Shown here piece after piece: positions 55,190 through 62,578 of a stretch of DNA of 64,000 nt. The first letter of the stretch is position 1. Every line of letters starts with the position of its first letter. The DNA comes from Nodularia sp. LEGE 06071 (GTDB lineage Bacteria; Cyanobacteriota; Cyanobacteriia; Cyanobacteriales; Nostocaceae). The DNA is taken from NCBI RefSeq assembly GCF_015207755.1, contig NZ_JADEWH010000011.1:1-64000 (forward strand). Direction: 5' to 3'. The position numbers and the translations under genes were made by a program. The notes under the pieces were generated by a model. It saw nothing but the letters and a program-made list of their open reading frames with translations. It was not told where the DNA came from and searched no databases.

Positions 55190-56641
55190 ATGTCACAAAT
55201 ACCTCAACGCGTCTGGGAAAAAATCCAGGAAGTAAAGGAGAAGCGGCTTCAGGAATTGGATTTAAGCAATGATTGGAACGCTGATGACAAGGAAAAATTA
55301 ACAGACATTCCTGCTGAGGTATTTGATTGCAACTGGTTACAAGTATTGAACTTAAGCTACAACCAAATCACAATATTGCCTGATGCGATCGCCCGGCTTC
55401 AAAATCTCGCCACACTGAATTTAAGGAACAACCAAATCACGACATTGCCAGATGCGATCGCCAGTCTGCAAAATCTCAAAAAACTGGATTTAAGGAACAA
55501 CCAAATCACGACATTGCCAGATGTGATCGCCAGTTTGCAAAATCTCACACAACTGCATTTTAGCGGAAACCAAATCACCAGATTCCCTGATGCGATCGCC
55601 AGTCTGCAAAATCTCACTTCACTGTATTTAGGCAGCAACCAAATCACAATATTGCCTGATGTGATCGCCAGTCTGCAAAATCTCACCCAACTGGATTTAA
55701 GCTTCAACCAAATCACGACATTGCCTGATGCGATCGCCAGTCTGCAAAATCTCACCACACTGAATTTAAACAACAACCAAATCACCACATTACCTGATGT
55801 GATCGCCCGTCTGCAAAGTCTTACCTCACTGGATTTAAGCGGCAACCAAATCACGACATTGCCTGATGCGATCGCGCGTCTGCAAAATCTCACCTCACTG
55901 AATTTATGCAACAACCAAATCACCACATTACCTGATGCGATCGCCCGTCTGCAAAGTCTCACCGCACTGGATTTAAGCAACAACCAAATCACCATATTCC
56001 CAGATGCGATCGCCCGTCTGCAAAATCTCACGGAACTGGGTTTAAGCAGCAACCAAATCAGAACATTGCCTGATGCGATCGCCAGTCTGCAAAATCTCAC
56101 AGAACTGTATTTAAGCGGCAACAAAATCACAACATTGCCTGATGCGATCGCCAGTCTGCAAAATCTCACCCAACTGGATTTAAGCGACAACCAAATCACG
56201 ACATTGCCGAATGCGATCGCCCGTCTGCAAAGTCTCACCTAACTGTATTTAAGCCGCAACCAAATCACCATATTCCCAGATGCGATCGCCCGTCTGCAAA
56301 ATCTCACAAAACTGGATTTAAGCAACAACCAAATCACCACATTCCCAGATGCGATCACCCGTCTCCAAAATCTCACGGAACTGGGTTTAAGCGACAACCA
56401 AATCACCATATTCCCAGATGCGATCGCCCGTCTCCAAAATCTCACCCAACTGGATTTAAGCGACAACCAAATCACCACATTGCCTGATGCGATCGCCCGT
56501 CTCCAAAATCTCACAGAACTTTATTTAGACAACAACTCCATTGAAAAGCCACCACTGGAAGTTGTAGAAAAAGGTCTGGAGGCAATTAAAGATTATTTCC
56601 GACAATTAAAAGAGGAAGGCACAAGTTCAACAAGGAAATAA
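55190..56641 (+). pseudogene. Leucine-rich-repeat gene with in-frame TAA (Roco-like remnant)
   Basis: ATG 55190 (MSQIPQRVWEKIQEVKEKRL). After a 45-residue cap there are 18 tandem 23-residue LRRs of the type LQNLTxLxLSxNQITTLPDAIA. Repeat 14 has TAA (56240-56242) where other repeats have CAA, GAA or AAA, and the frame then continues cleanly for four more repeats to a TAA at 56639-56641. Translation would therefore give 350 residues, or 483 if the stop were sense. The C-terminal VVEKGLEAIKDYFRQLKEEG is the linker that in cyanobacterial Roco proteins leads into the ROC GTPase, which is absent. Most repeats encode DAIA through a HIP1 site. I judge it a recent pseudogene or a shortened LRR protein. 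Confidence 0.8.
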
Positions 56642-56645
56642 TGAG

Positions 56646-56903
56646 ATGACACAAAATTCTAATAATGAAGAAAAACTTCAACCAGCAGAGCAAGTTAAAT
56701 TGCCATCTGCGTTTAGAAATGGAATGTTCTATTTATTTGTATTTGTATTTGTAATTGTATTTTGTATGATTGCATTTTTCGGCGGCTCATTACCATTGCC
56801 TTATCTAGCTTTAACAATTATTGGCACAACTATATTTATTGTCTTGATTGGAGTTTTACAACTTCGTCAAGATGACCGCTTATCTGAAATAAATACTGTA
56901 TAA
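56646..56903 (+). CDS. Small two-helix membrane protein, possibly truncated
   Basis: 85 residues, starting 4 nt after the LRR frame ends. Hydrophobic segments NGMFYLFVFVFVIVFCMIAF and ALTIIGTTIFIVLIGVLQL, then RQDDRLSEINTV and a TAA (56901-56903). In the same frame three codons later (56913-56975) comes MVLEQLPLIGNLIKQITGKK and TAA, which reads as the natural tail of the protein. The first TAA may therefore be a GAA-to-TAA change. It resembles the membrane-tail proteins that accompany LRR/Roco genes, but I cannot name the family. Confidence 0.6.
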   Translation: MTQNSNNEEKLQPAEQVKLPSAFRNGMFYLFVFVFVIVFCMIAFFGGSLPLPYLALTIIGTTIFIVLIGVLQLRQDDRLSEINTV

Positions 56904-57000
56904 TTAATAAAGATGGTATTAGAACAGTTACCTTTAATTGGCAATTTAATTAAACAGATTACAGGTAAAAAATAAAAGTATTGCACATAATGAGAGGCTC

Positions 57001-57033
57001 AGATCCCCGACTTCTCAAAGAAGTCGGGGATCT
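57001..57033 (-). terminator. Perfect hairpin at the end of the OCP-like gene
   Basis: AGATCCCCGACTTC / GAAGTCGGGGATCT with loop TCAAA, 11 nt after the stop of the leftward OCP-N-like gene. It lies between convergent genes and could stop both transcripts. This sequence type is a widespread Nostoc intergenic repeat. Confidence 0.7.
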
Positions 57034-57043
57034 ATATTTCTAC

Positions 57044-57553
57044 TTATAGCACCTGCTTTAAGAAGTATACTAAATCGTTAGGTTCTAATGATTTGAGGGA
57101 GTTCAATACTTCTGTTGCAGGTTGAGAAAGGCTATAGTCATGGGGAATATCGATGATTGTAGTTCCCAATCTTTCCGCTAACAGAGACCAAAAAGCCACC
57201 TTAGCTTCAGGTTTCATTGCGCCATACTCACCTGTGGGAATTGTGGTTCCGCCTTGTGCAAGTTCTACTGTGGCTTTGGTAGGATGTGGATCAAGCATGA
57301 TTTCATCTTGATCATTTTTTGTAGCTGGTAGCAAATCACGCAAAGCATAAAGTTGTTCTTCTGGGGAAATTTGCTGAATTTGTGCTACTAACTCTGCTGC
57401 TTTTTGTGTTGGTAAGGCATCGATCATATCAGCAGGAAGTTGCTCCGCAATTTCGGTATAAAGTCGCCCTATTACTCCTAATCTATCATCTATATCCAAC
57501 TGTTTAAATTTGGATGCGCTTTGCTGGACAGGATTAATGTTGGTAGATGTCAT
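57044..57553 (-). CDS. OCP N-terminal-domain-like (helical carotenoid protein) paralogue
   Basis: 169 residues, all-helical. FKQLDIDDRLGVIGRLYTEI, SPEEQLYALRDLLPA, KVAFWSLLAERLG and SLSQPATEVLNSLKSLEPND line up with the N-terminal carotenoid-binding domain of orange carotenoid protein. By eye, the aromatic at OCP Tyr44 (RLY) and Trp110 (AFW) are kept, while the Trp41 position appears to be Gly. There is an insertion of about 20 residues (QDEIMLDPHPTKATVELAQG) between the two helical bundles. No NTF2-like C-terminal domain. Carotenoid binding and singlet-oxygen quenching are possible but not certain, given the changed residue. Confidence 0.65.
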   Translation of the reverse strand: MTSTNINPVQQSASKFKQLDIDDRLGVIGRLYTEIAEQLPADMIDALPTQKAAELVAQIQQISPEEQLYALRDLLPATKNDQDEIMLDPHPTKATVELAQGGTTIPTGEYGAMKPEAKVAFWSLLAERLGTTIIDIPHDYSLSQPATEVLNSLKSLEPNDLVYFLKQVL

Positions 57554-57817
57554 AAAAGCCTCCCGTTTGATGATATTTTTGATCTAAAAAGGTGGGAAAT
57601 TTAATTTTTGGACTTTTTTAAGGTTAGAAATTTTGGTTCTATGTCAGGCACTATAGAAAGATAGAGAATTATGGTAAATTTTAATGTTTTAAGCCAGCCA
57701 CAAGAAGGATGAAATATCAGTATTTTAGGTTTGGTCGATTGATTCCTTGGGCGTGTATTTGGCTAATGGGGAAGAGTATTGAACCACTGAGGCGGAGTTC
57801 GCGCAGCGTCTCGTAGG
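57554..57817. other. Gene-free upstream region of the OCP-like gene
   Basis: AT-rich near 57580-57690, where the leftward promoter is expected, then GC-rich fragments including GCGGAGTTCGCGCAGCGTCTCGTAGGC-type sequence (57791-57817) that recurs elsewhere in the window (16840-16880). No ORF seen. Confidence 0.4.
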
Positions 57818-57962
57818 CTACGGTCTACACACAAGTCCTTCCTGCCTGCGTTTGAGCCTGTTTCGCCCCCTAAATCCCCCAAGTTTGGGGGACTTGGAAA
57901 ATTCTTGTTCCCCCATAATTGGGGGTTAGGGGGCGATTCGATCACTTGTGTGTACACGGTAG
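57818..57962. mobile_element. MITE-like element, family 2, copy b (145 bp)
   Basis: Same length and orientation as the copy at 33374-33518. Termini CTACGGTCTACACACAAG and TGTGTGTACACGGTAG; interior with CCCCCTAAATCCCCC and GGGGGTTAGGGGGCG arms. Confidence 0.85.
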
Positions 57963-58094
57963 GTCTCGTAGGAGAGGACGCGGAGGAAGTAAATACTAGA
58001 AAATTGGCTGGAGTTCCTGCAACGGCGAAAACCCGGAGATCAAACCCAATACCAAATTTACAATTCCAGCTTTCGTGACTGGATTATTAAAATA

Positions 58095-58167
58095 TGGAGC
58101 TAAGCGGATTCGAACCGCTGACCTTCTCAATGCCATTGAGACGCGCTACCAACTGTGCTATAGCCCC
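58095..58167 (-). tRNA. tRNA-Ala (GGC)
   Basis: 73 nt. Acceptor GGGGCTA / TAGCTCC with discriminator A, D arm AGCACAGTTGGTAGCGC, anticodon stem TCTCA / TGAGA around ATGGCAT (anticodon GGC), T arm CAGCGGTTCGAATCCGCTT. Reads GCC/GCU alanine codons. No encoded CCA. No intron. Confidence 0.95.
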
Positions 58168-58492
58168 ATGCGACCCTCTACAGATGCCCTATATATAGCT
58201 TTGAGCTATTAGGTGTTTTTTCTGAAGTTGTCGTATTAATCAATTATATGGCAGCTTATGTCAATTTTCAACAAGGCAATTGTTAAGTTATATAAAATTA
58301 AGTCAGGTTTATTTTGATTTATGGTTGATTTCCTTAACTAAACCTTTGACTTCCTCCACTCCTTAAAAATCTTTTTATGCTCCCTAACATAAAAATAGTG
58401 ATTGTATTTTGAGGCAGCAATACAGCAATTGCAGTGTCAATATAATGTCTTTTATACTTATAATAAAAGGAGTTTACTTGTGCCTTTAAATT
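58168..58492. other. Space between tRNA-Ala and the M15 peptidase gene
   Basis: AT-rich, no ORF. It must carry the leftward tRNA promoter and the rightward peptidase promoter. A TATAATAAAAGGAG segment (58461-58474) before the peptidase gene could combine a -10 box and ribosome site. Confidence 0.4.
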
Positions 58493-59215
58493 ATGTATCC
58501 AAGCTTAGAGTCCATCGTTGAAGGAATGCACATCACTGAAGCAAGTGCTGAGGTGATCAAAGAAATACAGCAAATACTAGGAGTTTCTGTTGATGGTAAA
58601 GTTGGCCCGGAAACACTCAAAGCTTTTACAGATTTTAAGGAAAAAAGATATTTAGATTACCCGGATTATATAGGAGTATCTACGGCTCAATCTTTAATTG
58701 TTCACGCCGAAAAGCACGTTATTACAGAGCAGCTAGATAACCAACCCACAAAGCTTATAGAGAATGCAGGAACACGCACCGGAAAAAGCGTTACCTTGCC
58801 AGTGGTAGGGTTAGTCTACACGAATGAATTTATTGTTCCTGATATCCCTCTAACCTGGGGTGAAATGACAAAAGATTTTGACCCGCGCAGAATCCCAAAT
58901 ACTGAAGATATTGTGCGAAATATCAGGGCGTTGGCTGTAGTATTTGGCAAAGCGCGTGCTAAGTATGGCAAACCTGTAGGTGTTAATTCAGGTTATCGCC
59001 CTGCGGCGCTTCGTATAGGCGTGCGTAACTCACAGCACATTCCTGGGAGGGCAATTGATACTTGTCCACTAAATCGTGGTGACTTACGGCAGTGGCATAG
59101 TATTTTAATGGCAACACCAGAATTTACCGCAGTAGGTGATGCAGTGAACAAAGGGTTTGTACACTCAGACATCCGTCCTTCAAGTGGTAGAGGACAGATT
59201 AGATTCGGCTATTAA
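58493..59215 (+). CDS. Peptidoglycan-binding M15-type peptidase
   Basis: 240 residues. N-terminal peptidoglycan-binding-like helices (IKEIQQILGVSVDGKVGPET, then LKAFTDFKEK). The C-terminal metallopeptidase domain carries SGYRPAALRIGVRNSQHIPG, where SxHxxGxAxD (SQHIPGRAID) is the first zinc motif, and the second zinc His in GFVHSDIRP. This matches D-Ala-D-Ala carboxypeptidase or phage-endolysin-like M15A enzymes. No signal peptide is visible, so export is uncertain. Possibly a phage-derived lysin, but no other phage genes are near. Confidence 0.85.
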   Translation: MYPSLESIVEGMHITEASAEVIKEIQQILGVSVDGKVGPETLKAFTDFKEKRYLDYPDYIGVSTAQSLIVHAEKHVITEQLDNQPTKLIENAGTRTGKSVTLPVVGLVYTNEFIVPDIPLTWGEMTKDFDPRRIPNTEDIVRNIRALAVVFGKARAKYGKPVGVNSGYRPAALRIGVRNSQHIPGRAIDTCPLNRGDLRQWHSILMATPEFTAVGDAVNKGFVHSDIRPSSGRGQIRFGY

Positions 59216-59449
59216 TTTAGTTAGTACGCACTCAGCATACTTAATGAATCAAGATATGCCGAGTGCGTCAAAGGTTTCGCATTACCGGAATATGTGACCT
59301 TCTAGCCAAGGCTGATATTTCTTGAGTGTATGTTCAGGAGTTCTAGTATTTTAATTTACTACACAGAATTTTAATATTTTCTTAATATTTGAGCTTTGTC
59401 CAGTCAAATTGATTAAATGTAATATATATCGTCGATGAAACAGGATGTT

Positions 59450-59641
59450 TTAGGACACTTGTAACAAATAAGTCATACAGTGTCCCATGAGGAAATAGAC
59501 TACCAACATAGCAGCAGCAGCCAGCGCCACTAATGTCCCCGCCAGCATTAACGAAAACTCTTTATGCTGTACGGCTTTTTCCATGAGGTGCAGTGACCAC
59601 GCTACTAACGCTACGTCAAATAGTAAAATAACAATCAACAT
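59450..59641 (-). CDS. Small two-helix membrane protein (hypothetical)
   Basis: 63 residues. Hydrophobic segments MLIVILLFDVALVAWSLHLM and LMLAGTLVALAAAAMLVVYF are joined by EKAVQHKEFS. Amino-acid composition and two clean membrane spans suggest a real small membrane protein. I do not recognise a family. It sits 107 nt downstream of hisF on the same strand; the preceding 234 nt after the M15 peptidase gene hold no other gene. Confidence 0.6.
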   Translation of the reverse strand: MLIVILLFDVALVAWSLHLMEKAVQHKEFSLMLAGTLVALAAAAMLVVYFLMGHCMTYLLQVS

Positions 59642-59748
59642 AATATTATTAATATTTATTCATACTTGTAAACCAATGTTAACACTGTTTGAGAGAACTG
59701 TATCTAACTGATGATGGATGTGGTTAAATTTTGATGACGTTTTGGAAA

Positions 59749-60522
59749 TCAGTAACACAACCGTACTGGTACTGAATGATCGTGCAGATAGTTCTTAATT
59801 TCTGCCACGCTTAATTGTCCGTAATGCAGTAATGATGCTAGTAATGCAGCTTCGGCTTTACCCTCAGTTAATGCCGTATAAATATGTTCACAATTACCTG
59901 CACCACCAGAAGCAATGACGGGAACTTGTACAGATTCGGCGATCGCTCTTGTTAGACCTAAGTCGTAGCCAGCTTGAGTTCCGTCTGCATCCATACTTGT
60001 CACCAGTAATTCTCCTGCACCTCGTCTTTCCACTTCTTGCGCCCAACGTAAGGCATCTAAACCAGTATTTTCTCTCCCACCTCGCACATACACATCCCAG
60101 CCAGGATTGTTGGGGTCAACCCTGCGTCTGGCATCAATTGCAACAACGATGCATTGATTACCAAAGCGATCGCTTGCCCGATTTATTAAGTCTGGATCAC
60201 GTACCGCCGCCGAATTAATACTAACCTTGTCAGCCCCTGCTCGTAACAAAGCTTTAACATTTTCTAAGGATTGAATCCCACCACCCACAGTCAACGGAAT
60301 AAAGACCTGTTCAGCAGTGCGGTACACCACATCAATAATTGTATCCCGGTCTTCATGAGTAGCTGTAATATCCAGAAACACTAACTCATCAGCACCGGCT
60401 TCATTGTAAACCTTTGCCAGTTCCACCGGATCGCCGGCATCCTTGAGGTCTACAAAGTTAACTCCTTTTACAACCCGTCCCGCCTTCACATCTAAGCACG
60501 GTAAGATTCTTTTAGATAACAT
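59749..60522 (-). CDS. hisF: Imidazole glycerol phosphate synthase subunit HisF
   Basis: 257 residues, full-length (beta/alpha)8 barrel. Catalytic Asp in [18 protein letters not shown] and in [10 protein letters not shown]; phosphate-binding loops in LTVGGGIQS and [12 protein letters not shown]. The cyclase half of the HisFH complex takes PRFAR and ammonia to IGP and AICAR in histidine synthesis. HisH is not nearby, as usual for dispersed his genes in cyanobacteria. Divergent from ruvB. Confidence 0.97.
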   Translation of the reverse strand: MLSKRILPCLDVKAGRVVKGVNFVDLKDAGDPVELAKVYNEAGADELVFLDITATHEDRDTIIDVVYRTAEQVFIPLTVGGGIQSLENVKALLRAGADKVSINSAAVRDPDLINRASDRFGNQCIVVAIDARRRVDPNNPGWDVYVRGGRENTGLDALRWAQEVERRGAGELLVTSMDADGTQAGYDLGLTRAIAESVQVPVIASGGAGNCEHIYTALTEGKAEAALLASLLHYGQLSVAEIKNYLHDHSVPVRLCY

Positions 60523-60683
60523 AATAACTTTTTCACTCCTGGGTAATCGACTGGAATTTAAATTCTAAATTGACGCGTGTAGTTCTCGCCGAAAATTTTT
60601 GCCCCTTTTCTCGTGTTTACTCGCAGCCATTGCGGCGTAGATAGCCCTCAAACAGTCCTCAAGTCAAAGGTGATAGCTGAATT

Positions 60684-61784
60684 ATGGCGATAATCTCCTC
60701 GAAAAAACAGCCTCAAGAACCCAACGGAGAACCAAAGCCGCATCGGGAGTCGGCCCCCGCACCTGCAAATCAGAACATTTTGCAACCTGAAGCTGCTACT
60801 GACGAACAAGGTAAGCAAGAAGAGAGTATCAGACCTCAGCAATTTGCTGATTACATTGGACAGAAAGACTTAAAGGATGTGCTAGATATTGCCATCAAAG
60901 CAGCTAAGTCAAGGGGTGAGGTGCTGGATCACTTGCTGCTATATGGACCTCCGGGATTGGGTAAAACAACAATGGCAATGATTTTAGCATCAGAGATGGG
61001 AGTTGACTACAAAATTACCAGTGCGCCAGCGCTAGAACGTCCCAGAGATATTGTCGGGCTACTAGTTAACCTTAAACCCGGAGATGTCCTCTTTGTTGAC
61101 GAAATTCATCGTCTTTCGCGGATGACCGAAGAAATTCTCTATCCAGCTATGGAAGATTATCGTTTAGATATTACCGTAGGCAAGGGTGCTGGCGCTCGCA
61201 TCAGAAGTATACCACTGAACAAATTTACTCTCGTGGGAGCCACAACTCGTGCAGGGGCGCTGAGTTCACCATTACGCGATCGCTTTGGCTTAGTCCAGAA
61301 GCTGCGATTTTACGAAGTTGACGAACTCAGGCAAATTGTGTTAAGAAGTGCCGATTTTCTCAAAACTCCCATCGCCGATGATGGGGCGATAGAAATTGCT
61401 CGGCGTTCCAGAGGCACACCCCGGATTGCCAATAGGTTACTTAAGCGTGTACGTGATTACGCTGAAGTAAAATCATCAGGTGAGATTAATGAAACCGTTG
61501 CATCCGAGGCATTACAACTATTTCAAGTAGACCCATGCGGTTTAGATTGGACAGACCGCCGAATGCTGAGTGTCATAATTGAACAATTTAATGGTGGTCC
61601 CGTAGGATTAGAAACAATTGCCGCCGCTACAGGTGAAGATACCCAAACAATTGAAGAAGTTTATGAACCTTACTTAATGCAAATTGGCTATTTAGGCCGG
61701 ACTCCCCGTGGCAGAATCGCCACAACCTCAGCCTACAAGCATTTGGGTTTTAAGCCGCCTAATGAACAATTATCGTTGCTGTAA
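60684..61784 (+). CDS. ruvB: Holliday junction branch migration helicase RuvB
   Basis: 366 residues. AAA+ ATPase with Walker A ([14 protein letters not shown]), Walker B ([11 protein letters not shown]), sensor 1 (VGATTRAG) and arginine finger (SPLRDRFG); C-terminal winged helix with [17 protein letters not shown] non-conserved, charged N-terminal extension of about 45 residues ([17 protein letters not shown]) is typical of cyanobacterial RuvB. It forms hexamers that drive branch migration with RuvA. Monocistronic. Confidence 0.97.
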   Translation: MAIISSKKQPQEPNGEPKPHRESAPAPANQNILQPEAATDEQGKQEESIRPQQFADYIGQKDLKDVLDIAIKAAKSRGEVLDHLLLYGPPGLGKTTMAMILASEMGVDYKITSAPALERPRDIVGLLVNLKPGDVLFVDEIHRLSRMTEEILYPAMEDYRLDITVGKGAGARIRSIPLNKFTLVGATTRAGALSSPLRDRFGLVQKLRFYEVDELRQIVLRSADFLKTPIADDGAIEIARRSRGTPRIANRLLKRVRDYAEVKSSGEINETVASEALQLFQVDPCGLDWTDRRMLSVIIEQFNGGPVGLETIAAATGEDTQTIEEVYEPYLMQIGYLGRTPRGRIATTSAYKHLGFKPPNEQLSLL

Positions 61785-61814
61785 CAGCACTGCCTCACCC
61801 GGACTTTGCAAGGT

Positions 61815-61932
61815 CTAGTACCGCAAGGCGGAAGTCAAAAGTCAAAAGTCAAAAGTCAAAAGTCAAAAAGCTTATAAAATGGGCTTTTCATGGGTTTTGA
61901 ATGGTCTGTTTATTTACGCCAACTTGTACTAG
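61815..61932. mobile_element. MITE-like element, family 1, copy d (118 bp)
   Basis: CTAGTACCGCAAGGCGG start, four GTCAAAA units instead of three, GCTTATAAAATGGGC, end ACTTGTACTAG. Length differs from copies a and c by exactly one 7-bp unit, showing slippage inside the element. Directly followed by a family-2 element. Confidence 0.88.
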
Positions 61933-61947
61933 GAACTGAATTTCTGG

Positions 61948-62112
61948 CTACCCTGTACACACAAGTGATCGAATTTAGTCAAGCCTTCACCGAACCGCCC
62001 CCTAACCCCGAATTATCGGGAACAAGAATTTTTAAAGTCCCCCAGAGTTGGGGGATTTAGGGGGCAAGATAGGCACAAACGAAGACAGGTAGGATTTGTG
62101 TGTACACAGTAG
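61948..62112. mobile_element. MITE-like element, family 2, copy c (165 bp, inverted)
   Basis: Termini CTACCCTGTACACACAAG and TGTGTGTACACAGTAG; interior in the opposite orientation to copies a and b, with about 20 extra bases on the left side (GAATTTAGTCAAGCCTTCAC). Confidence 0.82.
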
Positions 62113-62578
62113 GAAGCAGGGGTTTCAGAATACTTTGCGATTTTTCAAACATCCTCATCATCTCCGACTTGATCACAAAGAAGGTCGGAAAAGTCAGGAT
62201 TATTGCGCCTAAAAGTCGGATTGCTCGATGAAATTGGCTATTTCATCCATATAATATATTTAAGTTTTTTTTTAGACAAATTAAAAGTAAGACTTACGCA
62301 AAAATCACCCTAACATCCTGATAGGTTGAGAGAGACAATCAGAATCCCTTTTTTTCAGGGGTAGGGGATATCAAAGCCTAGTACAGCCGTCAAGTCAAAA
62401 GTCAAAAAGCTGATTTTATAGACTTTTGATTGACTTCAAATGGTTGTGCTATATATTGCTGTCCGATTAATCAATAATCAGTTAACCAAAAAGTTTTCTC
62501 CCAAAGCCAGATTTCTCAGTTGCGCTGAACGCGATCGCTAACAATACTCGTAAAAATCTCCAAAACAGGTGCTTAACC
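62113..62578. other. Upstream region of the EF-hand-arginase gene with a degenerate family-1 copy
   Basis: Contains a diverged family-1-like element starting CTAGTACAGCCGTCAAG at 62378, with GTCAAAA units and reading to about 62453 without a clear right end. The last 120 nt before the arginase gene include a HIP1 site (62531-62538) and should hold its promoter. No ORF seen. Confidence 0.5.

Noticed and set aside
55399-56514. Long open frames on the minus strand opposite the LRR gene
   Set aside because: They are the antisense of the 69-bp repeat, with Arg/Val/Ile-rich monotony and no start context; open only because the repeat lacks stops in that frame.
55310-56530. CRISPR-like regular array
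   Set aside because: The period is 69 bp with no unique spacers and an open reading frame of LRR units; it is a coding repeat.
58493-59215. Prophage end marked by an endolysin-like gene
   Set aside because: No holin, structural or integrase genes nearby; a nearby tRNA alone is not enough to call an attachment site.
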